Assembly: GCA_025989215.1 (NCBI GenBank)
Contig: JAPDNP010000007.1
Location: 210,688 to 274,687 of the forward strand
Source of the DNA: Neisseriaceae bacterium JH1-16
GTDB lineage: Bacteria > Pseudomonadota > Gammaproteobacteria > Burkholderiales > Chromobacteriaceae
Length of the DNA stretch: 64,000 nt
Reading direction: 5' to 3'
Numbering within the stretch: position 1 is the first letter of the stretch; each line of letters begins with the position of its first letter. The notes beneath the pieces were generated by a model, which made no database searches, was not told where the DNA came from, and saw only the letters and a program-made list of their open reading frames with translations. Below, one piece after another: positions 21,258-31,101 of this stretch. The position numbers and the translations under genes are program-made.

Positions 21258-22028
21258 TCAGGACTCCAGTTTTTCTGCGGGGTCTTGTTCCTGCTGATAC
21301 TCAGTCAGCAGCCGAGACTCCAGTTTTGTCAAAGGACGGGCGGCCAACAACTCGGGCCGGCGCCGCCAAGTACGCCCCAACGACTGTTTCAGCCGCCAGC
21401 GCGCGATCAGGGCATGATTGCCGGACATCAGCACGTCCGGCACCCGCATGCCCTGGAATTCTTCGGGACGGGTGTAATGCGGGCAATCGAGCAGGCCATT
21501 GACGAACGAATCCTCATAGGCCGATTGCGCATCGTTCAGCACACCGGGCAACAGCCGCAGTACCGCATCGGTCAGCACCATCGCCGGCAGCTCGCCACCG
21601 GACAGCACATAGTCGCCGACCGACACTTCCTCGTCGACCTGGCGCTCGATCAGCCGCTCGTCGACGCCTTCGTAGCGCCCACACAGCAGGATCAGACCCG
21701 GTCGCTGCGACAGCTCGACCGCCTTGGCGTGATCGAAACGCGTGCCCTGCGGCGACAGATACACCACGTGACTCTGTTCGACACCGGCTTCGCGCTGACG
21801 TTGCCGAGCAGCATCGAGCGCCTTTTCCAGCGGATCGATCAGCATCACCATGCCGGGGCCACCGCCGTAAGGACGGTCGTCCACCGTGCGGTAGTTGTTG
21901 CTGGTGAAATCGCGTGGATTCCAGCCGCCAAACCCCCAGATACCGGTTTCCAGTGCCCGACGGCTGACGCCGAAACGGGTAATGGAGTCGAACATCTCAG
22001 GGAACAGCGAAACGACGTCGATCTGCAT
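21258..22028 (-). CDS. trmD: tRNA (guanine-N1-)-methyltransferase TrmD
   Basis: 256 residues from ATG 22028, whose A overlaps the rimM stop (TGATG). It methylates N1 of G37 in tRNAs reading CNN/GGN codons to prevent frameshifting. [40 protein letters not shown] and [12 protein letters not shown] form the SPOUT trefoil-knot SAM site. The extra six codons upstream (MGARLL) overlap rimM and are not used. Confidence 0.97.
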   Translation of the reverse strand: MQIDVVSLFPEMFDSITRFGVSRRALETGIWGFGGWNPRDFTSNNYRTVDDRPYGGGPGMVMLIDPLEKALDAARQRQREAGVEQSHVVYLSPQGTRFDHAKAVELSQRPGLILLCGRYEGVDERLIERQVDEEVSVGDYVLSGGELPAMVLTDAVLRLLPGVLNDAQSAYEDSFVNGLLDCPHYTRPEEFQGMRVPDVLMSGNHALIARWRLKQSLGRTWRRRPELLAARPLTKLESRLLTEYQQEQDPAEKLES

Positions 22029-22534
22029 CAGTAATCGAGCCCCCAATCGACCCGCACCTGTTTCTGCTCGAGGCTGACCTCAAGCACCACGTGCCCGACG
22101 AAGGGAATCAGACGTTGCTCGTTGCCATCCTTGACCACCAGCACATCGTTGGCGCCGGTTTCCATCAGGTTGGCAATCGTGCCGAGCGACTCGCCGGCGC
22201 GGTTGACCACCGCCAGACCGATCAGATCGGTCCAGTAGTACTCATCCGCAGCGGGTTCGGGCAGCTCGCTGCGCGGTATGGCAATCGACAGGCCACGCAT
22301 CGCAAACGCGACATCGCGGTCGTCCACCCCCTCGAGCTTGGCAGCGACGGCTTTCGGCTGCACCAGACCTTCAACGAAGGTATAGGGCTTCCAGTTGCCA
22401 TCCTTGCCTAGCCACCAGGTCGGGTAGTCGAACAGGCTGTCGCTATATTCGGTATCGGCATGGATCTTGATCCAGCCGCGAATACCATGGGCGCCGCTGA
22501 CATAGCCCATGATCACCAGATCAGCGTCACGCAT
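22028..22534 (-). CDS. rimM: 16S rRNA processing protein RimM
   Basis: 168 residues. The N-terminal RimM domain opens [18 protein letters not shown], followed by the PRC-barrel domain with [13 protein letters not shown] and GANDVLVVK. It binds S19 and helps mature the 30S head. Third from the end of the operon; overlaps trmD by one base, and follows rpsP by 34 bp. Confidence 0.97.
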   Translation of the reverse strand: MRDADLVIMGYVSGAHGIRGWIKIHADTEYSDSLFDYPTWWLGKDGNWKPYTFVEGLVQPKAVAAKLEGVDDRDVAFAMRGLSIAIPRSELPEPAADEYYWTDLIGLAVVNRAGESLGTIANLMETGANDVLVVKDGNEQRLIPFVGHVVLEVSLEQKQVRVDWGLDY

Positions 22535-22568
22535 GCGCCCTGCTTTCTACCGCTAAAGCCAGCTGCAA

Positions 22569-22817
22569 TTAGGCAGCGACTTTCTGTTCTTTAATCAGCT
22601 TGGCAACCGCTTCGGTCACTTGAGCGCCAACACCGATCCAGTGGTTCAGACGGTCGGCGGACAGACGTACGCGCTCTTCCTTCTCGTTGGCAACCGGGTT
22701 GTAGAAGCCAACGCGCTCGATGAAGCGACCGTCACGACGGTTGCGGGAGTCGGTCACTACTACGTTGTAAAACGGACGGTTTTTGGAGCCACCGCGAGCA
22801 AGACGAATCACTACCAT
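22569..22817 (-). CDS. rpsP: 30S ribosomal protein S16
   Basis: 82 residues, identical in length to E. coli S16. [38 protein letters not shown] and [12 protein letters not shown] are diagnostic. First gene of the operon, with its own promoter 41 bases upstream. SD AAGGAT lies before ATG. Confidence 0.98.
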   Translation of the reverse strand: MVVIRLARGGSKNRPFYNVVVTDSRNRRDGRFIERVGFYNPVANEKEERVRLSADRLNHWIGVGAQVTEAVAKLIKEQKVAA

Positions 22818-22857
22818 TGTCGATGATCCTTAAATTCGGTATCAAGAAAAGTGCGGG

Positions 22858-22887
22858 ATTTTAGGCCAGTTTTCCCTTTTCTGGCAA
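22858..22887 (-). promoter_or_regulatory. promoter of the rpsP operon
   Basis: On the minus strand TTGCCA (22887-22882), an 18-base spacer and TAAAAT (22863-22858). Both hexamers match consensus at five of six positions. Confidence 0.7.
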
Positions 22888-23011
22888 GCGCTTATTCGCC
22901 CTTGCCGGGAGCACCATGCCGGATCATCCCCGCCCCCAGCTCGGCGACGGATACAAACCGCAGATCGCCACTTGCTTGACCGAACCCGTATCCATCCGAC
23001 GAGCGGTAGGG

Positions 23012-25723
23012 TCAACCCGAAGCGCCGGCCGATGCCGGCTCCGGCTGCAGCGCCTTGCTCACCAGCGTCAGCGAGCGATCTTCCGGGTGCGATTCAACGG
23101 TAAAGCCGAGCCGATGCATCAGTTTCAGCATGCCCTTGTTGGCAGCCAGCACCTCCCCGCGCATGGTGGTCAGCCCCTGCTCCCGCGCCACTTCGAACAA
23201 CGCCCCCATCAAAATCGGTCCGATTCCCTTGCCCTGCCAGTTGTCGGCGACTTCCAGCGCGAACTCGCAGGCTTCAAAATCTGGGTCGGTCATGAAGCGC
23301 GCTACTGCCAACATCTCCTCCGAACCAGTGTCGGTCGTACGGGTCATCGTCAGCGCCATCTCGCGGTCGTAGTCGAGCTGGGTGAAGCGCACCAGCACCG
23401 GCTGAGACAGCTGCTTGATGCTCGACATGTAGCGGTTGTAGCGGCTCTCCTCGGACAGGTTGCGCACGAAGTCCTGTTGCATTTCGGCATCCTCGGGGCG
23501 CACCGGCCGTATCGTCACCCGGGTGCCGTCCTTCAGCGTCGCGCAATGCAGCAGGTGGCCCGGATACGGCATGATCGCCATGTGACTGTAACGGCGCGGG
23601 CTCCCCTTGGCCGGTCCGACAATCATCCTGGCGTCGAGCGCCAGCACCCCGTCCTGATCGACCATCAGCGGGTTGATATCGAGCTCACGGATCTCCGGCA
23701 GCTCACAAATCATTTCCGACACGCGCAGCAGCACATCCTTCAGCGCCTCGCGTCGGATCGGCGGCAGGTTCTTGAACGCACCGAGCGTCTGCCCGACCCG
23801 GGTCTTGGTGATCATGCTCTCGACCAGATAGTCGTTGAGCGGCGGCAGCGAAATCGCCAGATCGTCGATCACCTCGACGGCAATGCCGCCTGTGCCGAAG
23901 GTAATCACCGGGCCGAAGGTGGCGTCCTGCGCAACACCGACCATCACCTCGCGGGCGCTGCGACGCCTCACCATCGGCTGCACGGTGACCCCGTTCAACC
24001 GCGCTTCCGGACGCTTCGCCCGTGCCCGCGCGAGGATGTCGGCGAAGGCCTGCCGCAGCGTGCTCTCGTTGCTGATATTCAGCTCAACCCCGCCGACGTC
24101 CGACTTGTAGATGATGTCGGGCGAATCGACCTTCAGCACCACTGGGTAGCCAAAGCGTTTGGCCAAAGTGACGGCGGTATCGACATCAGCGGCCAACTCG
24201 GTCGGGTTGACCGGAATGTTGAACGCGGCCAGTACCGCTTTGGAGACATACTCGGGCAGGATGGGCCGGCCTTCGGCCAACGCTTCGGCGATCAGCGCCC
24301 GGGCACGGGCCACGTCCGGCTCCGAGCGAACACCCTCGAGCGGCCCCGGCGTCTGCAGCAATAATTGCTGGTTGTGGTGGTAGGCGGCCAGATTGCGGAA
24401 CACCTCGATCGCGTATTCCGGCGCGCGAAAATGCACGCACTTGGCCTTGGTGAACAGCTCGCGGCTGCTCGATACCTTGGCATCGCCTAGCCAGGATAGC
24501 AGCAGCGGCTTACCCGTCTCGCGCTGCAGCCCGACCATCAGCTGCGCGGTGGTGAGGTGATCGGTGCCCGCCTGCGGGGTGAAGATCACCAGCACCCCGT
24601 CGACGCCGGGATCGTCGAGACAGATCTTTACCGCGGTGCGAAAGCGCATCGGGCTGGCGTCGCCGATAATGTCGATCGGATTGCCGTGCGACCAGTTGCG
24701 CGGCAGGCTGTCGTTGAGCAAGGCCATCGTCTCCGGCGACAGCGTCGCCAACTCAACCCCATTGGCATAGGCGCTATCGGCAGCCAGTACGCCCGGACCG
24801 ATGCCATTGGTCACGATCGCGAGGCGCTTGCCGATCACCCGGTAGTTGGCCGCCAGCACCTTGACCGCCGTAAACAGCTGGGCAATCGTCGCCACCCGCA
24901 GCACCCCGGCACGCGCCAGCGCGGCATCGAACACGTCGCCGCTCTCGACCAGATTGCTGGTATGGGTGAGCCCGGTCACCAGGTCCTCGAAGCGCCCCGA
25001 CTTGATCACGACCACCGGCTTGCTGCGCGCAGCCGCGCGCAGTGCACTCATGAACTGGCGCGACTGGTGGATGTGGTGGACATGCAGCAAGATGCCCTGC
25101 GTCGAACGGTCGGCGACCAGGAAGTCGAGGATCTCGCCGAAATCGACATCGAGCGCCTCGCCGACCGACACCACGCTGGAGAAGCCGATCGCCTTGCTGT
25201 CGGCCCAGTCGAGCATCGCCGCGCACAGCGCCGAGGATTGCGACACCAGCGCCAAGTTACCCGGGCGGACCGTGCCGGTGTAGTTGCTGGCGTTGAAACC
25301 GGCAACCGGTCGCATCAACCCGAGCACATTCGGCCCCAGCACGCGGATGCCGTGGTGACGGGCGATCTGCATTGCCTCGCTGAGGATTTCCCGCTCCAGC
25401 TCGTCGCTGTCGGAGAAATCCTTGCCAAGCAGCACCGCCTTGACCCCCTTCTTGCCACAGTCGCGCATCACCGCCGGCAGCGTGCGCAGCGCGGTCGCCA
25501 CCACAGCCAGGTCGACCGGCTCGCCGATCAGTCTCACCGAGGCGAAGGCCTGCTTGCCGCCGACCATGCGCCGGTTCAGATTGACCGGAAACAGCTTGCC
25601 CTGGAAATTGCCCGCCAGCAGGTTGGCGAACACGGCTTGGCCGAGCGAGCCAGGCGTGTCGCTGGCGCCGATCACGGCCACATTGCGCGGAGAGAATAGC
25701 GGGGTCAGATAATGCGGTTTCAT
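23012..25723 (-). CDS. pat: Pat-type protein lysine acetyltransferase (acyl-CoA synthetase-like domain plus GNAT)
   Basis: 903 residues from ATG 25723; a further 40 codons upstream lack homology. Residues 1-700 resemble the ADP-forming acetyl-CoA synthetase, with a CoA-binding Rossmann part (NVAVIGASDTPGSLGQAVF), a ligase part and an ATP-grasp part (VVLKVDSPDIIYKSDVGGV). The last 170 residues are a GNAT domain with the acetyl-CoA loop NWQGKGIGPILMGALF. This is the architecture of E. coli PatZ/YfiQ and Salmonella Pat, which acetylate and silence acetyl-CoA synthetase. The catalytic His of true synthetases is not evident, consistent with a regulatory role. One in-frame TTGGCCGAA word (24272). 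Confidence 0.9.
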   Translation of the reverse strand: MKPHYLTPLFSPRNVAVIGASDTPGSLGQAVFANLLAGNFQGKLFPVNLNRRMVGGKQAFASVRLIGEPVDLAVVATALRTLPAVMRDCGKKGVKAVLLGKDFSDSDELEREILSEAMQIARHHGIRVLGPNVLGLMRPVAGFNASNYTGTVRPGNLALVSQSSALCAAMLDWADSKAIGFSSVVSVGEALDVDFGEILDFLVADRSTQGILLHVHHIHQSRQFMSALRAAARSKPVVVIKSGRFEDLVTGLTHTSNLVESGDVFDAALARAGVLRVATIAQLFTAVKVLAANYRVIGKRLAIVTNGIGPGVLAADSAYANGVELATLSPETMALLNDSLPRNWSHGNPIDIIGDASPMRFRTAVKICLDDPGVDGVLVIFTPQAGTDHLTTAQLMVGLQRETGKPLLLSWLGDAKVSSSRELFTKAKCVHFRAPEYAIEVFRNLAAYHHNQQLLLQTPGPLEGVRSEPDVARARALIAEALAEGRPILPEYVSKAVLAAFNIPVNPTELAADVDTAVTLAKRFGYPVVLKVDSPDIIYKSDVGGVELNISNESTLRQAFADILARARAKRPEARLNGVTVQPMVRRRSAREVMVGVAQDATFGPVITFGTGGIAVEVIDDLAISLPPLNDYLVESMITKTRVGQTLGAFKNLPPIRREALKDVLLRVSEMICELPEIRELDINPLMVDQDGVLALDARMIVGPAKGSPRRYSHMAIMPYPGHLLHCATLKDGTRVTIRPVRPEDAEMQQDFVRNLSEESRYNRYMSSIKQLSQPVLVRFTQLDYDREMALTMTRTTDTGSEEMLAVARFMTDPDFEACEFALEVADNWQGKGIGPILMGALFEVAREQGLTTMRGEVLAANKGMLKLMHRLGFTVESHPEDRSLTLVSKALQPEPASAGASG

Positions 25724-26215
25724 CGCACGGCATCCGGTACAGGTTGATCGAGCGGTACGCACCGGCAACGCCCCCCGGGTAGGGCTGCGCCACCGGCTCA
25801 GACTAGCGGACCAGATATACCACAGCCCGGCAGCATCCCTCATTGGGGAAACACCCAGCCCGCATGGCCAAGACAGTATATTAAGGAATCGCCATCTTGC
25901 TTGCCCCGACTACATCGCCGCGAGGCAGACACGCTGGCTACGAGCGGCGGGGCTATGATTAGACAGGATCAGCCGAAAGCCTGCGGCACCGTCATCCGAA
26001 TCCCCCCGGCCCTCTCCTGACCATGACAAGCACGACGCACACAGCCTCCCGTCGGTCTCATCAGCCAGCCCCTCGCCACGGGACAGTGGTGTGGCACCGG
26101 CAATGTTGATAAGCTGCGCGTTTTCGTTTTAACGTTTTTTGCGTCGCATCAAAAGACGGTCGTGTCATTATTGACGAGTGCCGCTTGGCCATCGACACGA
26201 CAGGAGACAGACATC
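25724..26215. other. 492-bp spacer between divergent pat and nadA
   Basis: No convincing gene. It must hold both promoters: TTGATA (about 26105-26110) and an AT-rich stretch toward 26140 lie on the nadA side, and TATACT on the minus strand (about 25876-25881) on the pat side, but neither has a convincing partner hexamer. No riboswitch was recognised. Confidence 0.4.
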
Positions 26216-27133
26216 ATGACCCAACGCGTCGTCACCCTCGCACACTACTATACGCAGCCCGAGATCCAGCAGATGGCCGACAAAGTCGGCGACAGCCTGG
26301 AATTGTCGCTGTTCGCTCGCGAGGCAGAGGCCGACATCATCGTGTTCGCCGGTGTGCGCTTCATGGCCGAAACCGCCAAGATCCTCAACCCGAACGCCAC
26401 CGTGATCCTGCCGGATGCCGGCTCGACCTGTTCGCTGGTCACCCAGACCGACGTCGGGGCGCTGAAAGCCTGGCGCGAGAGCTACCCGGACCACGTGCAC
26501 GTTTCGTACATCAATTCCAGCGCCGAGCACAAAGCGCTGTCCGATTGGATCGTTACCAGCCGTAACGTCGACGACATCATCGGCCACCTATACGAACAGG
26601 GCCAGAAGGTGATCTTCTCGCCGGACCGGAATATGGGCGCCTACCTGAACTACCAGTACGGCTACGACATGCCGCTGTGGTCGGCGGTGTGCGAAGTGCA
26701 CGACAAGTTCAATGAGGCTGCACTGAACGAGGCACTGGGCGCCGTCAACGGCGAAGCCTATCTGATCGCCCATCCGGAAAGCCCGCTGCCGGTGCTCAAG
26801 CGCGCCGACTACGTCGGCTCGACCTCGGGCATGCTGAACTGGGTCAAGCAGTTCAGCGGCAACCCCGAAGCGGTGATCTTCGTCGCCACCGAAGACGGCA
26901 TCCTCTACAACATGGGGCTTGCCCGTCCGGACCTCGATCTGCGCCAGGCGCCGATCTACGCCGGCTGTCAGTGCAACTCCTGTCCGTACATGAAGATGAA
27001 CACCATCGAGGCGGTGAAGCGCGCCCAGCAGGGCATCGGCCTTGAGATCGACTACCTGACCCCGGCACAGATGGACGCCGCGCGGGTACCGATCGAGCGC
27101 ATGCTCGACTTCAGCCAGCGCTACTACGCCTGA
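26216..27133 (+). CDS. nadA: quinolinate synthase NadA
   Basis: 305 residues from ATG 26216, preceded by AGGAG; the earlier ATG at 26162 has no homology. NadA condenses iminoaspartate with dihydroxyacetone phosphate to quinolinate for NAD synthesis. This is the compact NadA type (about 300 residues) found in many bacteria, not the 350-residue E. coli type. Cysteines likely to hold the 4Fe-4S cluster are Cys72 (STCSLV), Cys159 (SAVCEVH) and one of the AGCQCNSCPYMKMN group (251, 253, 256). LAHYYTQPEIQ and GDSLELS are substrate-binding. nadB and nadC are not in the window. A GC hairpin follows. Confidence 0.94.
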   Translation: MTQRVVTLAHYYTQPEIQQMADKVGDSLELSLFAREAEADIIVFAGVRFMAETAKILNPNATVILPDAGSTCSLVTQTDVGALKAWRESYPDHVHVSYINSSAEHKALSDWIVTSRNVDDIIGHLYEQGQKVIFSPDRNMGAYLNYQYGYDMPLWSAVCEVHDKFNEAALNEALGAVNGEAYLIAHPESPLPVLKRADYVGSTSGMLNWVKQFSGNPEAVIFVATEDGILYNMGLARPDLDLRQAPIYAGCQCNSCPYMKMNTIEAVKRAQQGIGLEIDYLTPAQMDAARVPIERMLDFSQRYYA

Positions 27134-27140
27134 CCCCTTT

Positions 27141-27164
27141 CGACCCCGCCCTCAGGCGGGGTCG
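27141..27164 (+). terminator. probable nadA terminator
   Basis: CGACCCCGCC-CTCA-GGCGGGGTCG, a perfect 10-bp stem followed by CTGCTTTC. The T tract is weak. A copy of the dispersed word, in reverse, begins at 27170, and another copy, forward, lies at 27279. Confidence 0.65.
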
Positions 27165-27346
27165 CTGCTTTCGGCCAACGTTCCGCGTCATCAAATCTTC
27201 ATACCGGCTGTTTCCCCGCTCTGAACCTCGCTGCTAAAGTAGGCAACGCGCCACTTGACGCGAAACTATTCTGTTGGCTTGGCCGAAGCCGCTTTTCGAT
27301 CGGGATTTCATGGGGCTACAATCGGTGGCGTTGGCACGGAGACCGT

Positions 27347-28090
27347 ATGAAATTTCTGATCAGTAACGACGACGGCTATTTTTCCCCCGGCATCGAGCAG
27401 CTCGCCGCGATTCTTGGTCGACATGGCGACGTAGTAGTGGTCGCCCCGGAGCGCGATCGCAGCGCGGCCAGCAACTCGCTGACCCTCGATCGCCCCCTGA
27501 CTGTGCGCCGCGCCGCCAACGGCTTCTATTTCGTCAACGGCACGCCGACCGACTGCGTGCACCTGGCGGTCACCGGCCTGCTCGACTTCGTGCCGGACAT
27601 GGTGTTCTCCGGCATCAACCACGGCCCGAATATGGGCGATGACACCCTATATTCCGGTACCGTTGCCGCAGCGACCGAGGGCTTCCTATTGGGCATCCCC
27701 TCGGTGGCAGTCTCGCTCGCAGGCAAGTCCGGTCAGCATTTCGCCAGTGCCGCTCCAGTAATCGACCAACTGGTCGAGCGATTCCAGGCCAGGCCACTGC
27801 AGCAAGCGGTACTACTCAACGTCAACGTACCCGACGTTCCGCCAGAGGCACTCAAGCCGATCCAGATCACCCGCCTCGGCCGCCGTCACAAGGCCGAGCC
27901 AGTGATCAAGGCCCAGAACCCGCGAGGCGAGACCATCTATTGGGTCGGCCCGGTCGGCCATGCTCAGGACGCCGGTAGCGGTACCGATTTCGCCGCCGTC
28001 GCGACCAACGCCGTCTCGGTCACCCCGCTGATGATCGATCTGACCGCGGCCACGCAACTGACTCAGATCGAGGACTGGCTGTGCCGCTGA
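27347..28090 (+). CDS. surE: 5'/3'-nucleotidase SurE
   Basis: 247 residues. [20 protein letters not shown] carries the metal-binding DD pair, followed by [27 protein letters not shown] and [23 protein letters not shown], all SurE signatures. It hydrolyses nucleoside monophosphates and other phosphates and is linked to stationary-phase survival. First gene of the surE-pcm-nlpD-rpoS cluster, overlapping pcm by 10 bases. Confidence 0.97.
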   Translation: MKFLISNDDGYFSPGIEQLAAILGRHGDVVVVAPERDRSAASNSLTLDRPLTVRRAANGFYFVNGTPTDCVHLAVTGLLDFVPDMVFSGINHGPNMGDDTLYSGTVAAATEGFLLGIPSVAVSLAGKSGQHFASAAPVIDQLVERFQARPLQQAVLLNVNVPDVPPEALKPIQITRLGRRHKAEPVIKAQNPRGETIYWVGPVGHAQDAGSGTDFAAVATNAVSVTPLMIDLTAATQLTQIEDWLCR

Positions 28091-28746
28091 CCAACGCCCT
28101 GCCTGCATCCGGCATGCTTTCCGATCGCACCCGACGCCGAATGAGTGAACGTTTGCGTCAGGCAGGAATCGAAGACGCTAGGGTGCTCGCCGCGATGGTA
28201 GAAGTACCGCGCCATCTGTTCATCGACCAAGCCCTCGCCACCCGCGCTTACGACGATGTGTCGCTGCCGATCGGTCACGGCCAGACCATCTCGCAGCCGC
28301 TGACCGTGGCGAGGATGACCGAGTTGCTGTTCGCCGGACGCACACCGGGCAAAGTGCTGGAAATCGGCACCGGTTGCGGCTACCAGACCGCGGTCCTACT
28401 GAAGCTCGGCGCCGAGGTGTACTCGATCGAACGCTTGGCGGCGATGCTGGAAATTGCCCGCCGCAACCTGCGTGTCACCAAGCTGGTTCACGCCCGGCTG
28501 GTTCACGGCGACGGGCACCTCGGCCTGCCCGAAGCGGCGCCGTTCGACGGCATCATCATGACCGCCGCGGCACGCCAAGTACCGGACGCACTGATCGAAC
28601 AACTGGCCGACGGTGGACGCCTGGTGATGCCGATCGGCGACGACCAGGCCCAGCACCTGTGGCGGTTCGAGAAGACCCCCCAGGGCATCCAGCAGAGCCG
28701 GCTCGACCCGGTCAAATTCGTGCCACTGTTGCCTGGACGCTCCTGA
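28081..28746 (+). CDS. pcm: protein-L-isoaspartate O-methyltransferase
   Basis: 221 residues from GTG 28081; ATG 28114 (210 residues) is an alternative nearer the E. coli length (208). The motif [20 protein letters not shown] (about residues 83-101) binds SAM, and [16 protein letters not shown] precedes it. It repairs isoaspartyl residues in aged proteins. Overlap with surE implies coupled translation. Confidence 0.95.
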   Translation: MPLTNALPASGMLSDRTRRRMSERLRQAGIEDARVLAAMVEVPRHLFIDQALATRAYDDVSLPIGHGQTISQPLTVARMTELLFAGRTPGKVLEIGTGCGYQTAVLLKLGAEVYSIERLAAMLEIARRNLRVTKLVHARLVHGDGHLGLPEAAPFDGIIMTAAARQVPDALIEQLADGGRLVMPIGDDQAQHLWRFEKTPQGIQQSRLDPVKFVPLLPGRS

Positions 28747-28821
28747 GCCCCCGCCGAACGACGACAGTTTCTGTCAGACAATTTACAACTGCTACCCGCT
28801 CCTTTATAAAGTCAACACGGC

Positions 28822-29925
28822 ATGCGAAACGCATTCATCTCTACACCCCGCTCCCTGGCCTGCCTGGCGATACTCGCCGCGCTAGCCGGTTGCAGCTCGC
28901 TGACGCAAGCACCCGCGCAGATCGAACCCGGACAGCGGAGCACGCCGGCGCCGATTAGCGGCCCAAGCCGCAGCGCCCCAGCACCGGTCGGCAACGATGG
29001 AGGCGCCGTCGTTACCCCCCTGTCGCCAAGCGCCCCGGTGCGCCCCAGCGGGTCGAGCAGCGGTAGCACTACTCACGTAGTCCAGCCAGGCGAAACGCTG
29101 TACCGCATATCAGTGACGAATGGTTTGAAGTACCAGGACGTGGCAGCATGGAACCAACTAAGCGACACCAATATCAAGGTCGGCCAAGTACTACGGCTTA
29201 CCCCGCCCGATGGCAGCAGCACACCGGCTAGCACGGGTGGCTCTAGCGCTACGGCCAGCGCCCCTGTAGTGGCCGGCAACACCGCCCCGGCGGGCGACGG
29301 CTCAATGCTGAAGACCTACCCGAAGGCACTGAAACAACCGTATTCGGAGAACGCCGCCCGCAATCTGGCGGCCCAGAGCGAAGGCAGTAATGTTGGTGGA
29401 ACGAGCATCGCGAGCAGCAAGGCACCGATAGTGGCCGCCGGCTCGGCGACAGCGGGGGCTGTGGCCAGCAAGCCGGCCGCGAGCGAAGCACCCAAGATCG
29501 ACAGCTCGTCTGCCAAGAGTGAGAACAGCACCAAGCCGGCACCGAAAGCGACCGACAGCACCATCGCTTGGGGCTGGCCGACCGAGGGCAAGGTAGGACG
29601 CGGTTACTCGGACAGCAACAAGGGCATCGACATTCCGGGCAAACTGGGTCAGCCGGTCGTCGCAGCAGCCGACGGCAAGGTGGTGTACAGCGGCAACGGC
29701 CTGCGCGGCTATGGCAAGCTGATCATCATTAAGCACGACAAGACTTTCTTGTCGGCTTACGCACATAACAACGCATTGCTGGTCAAAGAAGGACAGTCAG
29801 TCAGGAAAGGGCAGAAGATCGCCGAAATGGGGAATACCGACGCAGATCAGGTGAAACTGCATTTTGAGATTCGTCGGTTTGGCAAGCCGGTCGACCCGGC
29901 ACAGTATCTCGACAGCGCGTCCTAA
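28822..29925 (+). CDS. nlpD: LysM/M23 lipoprotein NlpD (amidase activator)
   Basis: 367 residues. Signal peptide with lipobox LAGC (Cys24); LysM domain at about 85-127 (HVVQPGETLYRISV, KVGQVLRL) binding peptidoglycan; a long Ala/Ser/Thr/Pro-rich linker; and a C-terminal LytM domain (about 250-365). The metal-ligand positions are degenerate (NKGIDIPG instead of HxGxD), as in E. coli NlpD, so it should activate an amidase such as AmiC rather than cut peptidoglycan itself. In enterobacteria the main rpoS promoter lies inside nlpD; whether that holds here cannot be judged from sequence alone. Confidence 0.93.
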   Translation: MRNAFISTPRSLACLAILAALAGCSSLTQAPAQIEPGQRSTPAPISGPSRSAPAPVGNDGGAVVTPLSPSAPVRPSGSSSGSTTHVVQPGETLYRISVTNGLKYQDVAAWNQLSDTNIKVGQVLRLTPPDGSSTPASTGGSSATASAPVVAGNTAPAGDGSMLKTYPKALKQPYSENAARNLAAQSEGSNVGGTSIASSKAPIVAAGSATAGAVASKPAASEAPKIDSSSAKSENSTKPAPKATDSTIAWGWPTEGKVGRGYSDSNKGIDIPGKLGQPVVAAADGKVVYSGNGLRGYGKLIIIKHDKTFLSAYAHNNALLVKEGQSVRKGQKIAEMGNTDADQVKLHFEIRRFGKPVDPAQYLDSAS

Positions 29926-29979
29926 GCCAGGAGGTCGCTCCTGCGCAGGACAACTCAATACATGGAGAGGGGGCTAGCC

Positions 29980-30927
29980 ATGAGTGATGAGATTGAAATC
30001 CTCGATGAAGAAGACGTCACAGACGAGGAACGAGCGCAGGAAGAAGCGGCAGAAAACGAAGCCGAAGAAAGCCAAGAAGCGGCAACGCCGTACGAGGACA
30101 TTGCCGATGTCACCCAGATCTATCTGAACGACATCGGCAACAACGCCCTGCTCACCCCGCCGCAGGAGCTGGAGTTGGCGCGGCGTGTGGTACAAGGCGA
30201 CTTCGAAGCCCGGCAGAAGATGATCGAGCACAATCTGCGCTTGGTCGTGAATATCGCCAAACACTACATCAACCGCGGTCTCGCCCTGCTCGATCTGATC
30301 GAGGAAGGCAATATCGGCCTGATGCATGCACTGGAGAAATTCGACCCGGAGCGCGGCTTCCGTTTCTCGACCTACGCCACTTGGTGGATCCGCCAGAGCA
30401 TCGAGCGCGCGATCATGAACCAGTCGCGCACCATTCGCCTGCCGGTGCACGTGATCAAGGAGCTGAACGTCTACCTGCGAGCCTCGCGCCACCTTGAGGC
30501 ACAGGCCGGCCGCGAACCGACCCTGGAAGAGATCGCTCATCTGGTCGGCAAGCCGGTCGACGATGTCCGCCGCGTGCTGACGCTGAACGAACGGATGGCT
30601 TCGCTCGATGCACCGCTCGACATCGACCCGATGCTGTCGATCGGCGAGTCCATCCCCGACGAACAGACCGAGGAGCCTGAGGTCCAGCTGCACAATGCTC
30701 AACTCGAACGTTTCGTGCACGAATGGCTGGCCCAGCTGAACGAGAAGCAGCGACTGGTGATCGAACGCCGTTACGGTCTCAACGGTCACGAGATCTGCAC
30801 CCTGGAAGAGCTCGCAGCCGCCCTGTCGCTGACCCGTGAGCGGGTACGGCAGATCCAGATCGAAGGCTTGGAGCAACTGCGCCGTATCCTGCGCCGCAAG
30901 GGCATTGCCAAGGACTTCCTGCTCTAG
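29980..30927 (+). CDS. rpoS: RNA polymerase sigma factor RpoS
   Basis: 315 residues from ATG 29980, which follows GGAGAGGGGG; the upstream ATG at 29962 lies within that RBS. Region 1.2 (PYEDIADVTQIYLNDIG), region 2 (LRLVVNIAKHYINRGLALLD, FSTYATWWIRQSIERAI), region 3 and region 4 (LEELAAALSLTRERVRQIQI) are complete. The acidic N-terminus (about 40 residues, EEDVTDEERAQEEAAENEAE) is typical. It directs general stress and stationary-phase transcription. Downstream is a terminator. Confidence 0.97.
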   Translation: MSDEIEILDEEDVTDEERAQEEAAENEAEESQEAATPYEDIADVTQIYLNDIGNNALLTPPQELELARRVVQGDFEARQKMIEHNLRLVVNIAKHYINRGLALLDLIEEGNIGLMHALEKFDPERGFRFSTYATWWIRQSIERAIMNQSRTIRLPVHVIKELNVYLRASRHLEAQAGREPTLEEIAHLVGKPVDDVRRVLTLNERMASLDAPLDIDPMLSIGESIPDEQTEEPEVQLHNAQLERFVHEWLAQLNEKQRLVIERRYGLNGHEICTLEELAAALSLTRERVRQIQIEGLEQLRRILRRKGIAKDFLL

Positions 30928-30954
30928 ATCGGGCTCGTGCGCAGTTCACATGAC

Positions 30955-30981
30955 AAAGCCGTCCTGACAGGGCGGCTTTTT
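30955..30981 (+). terminator. rpoS terminator
   Basis: AAGCCGTCC (30956-30964) pairs with GGGCGGCTT (30970-30978) with one G-U pair, followed by T5. Confidence 0.85.
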
Positions 30982-31101
30982 ACTACTTCTGGCTCAGCCC
31001 ATCCCAGGTTGCATTTCAATCCGGTTACGCGCAGACTGGAACGATTGCCTTCTCATGCCGGCAACATCTTTCCGCCCCCCTCGCCACGCAAAGGGATACG
31101 C

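Noticed and set aside
28822..29925. Active M23 endopeptidase
   Set aside because: The metal ligands of the LytM domain are replaced (NKGIDIPG), as in NlpD amidase activators.
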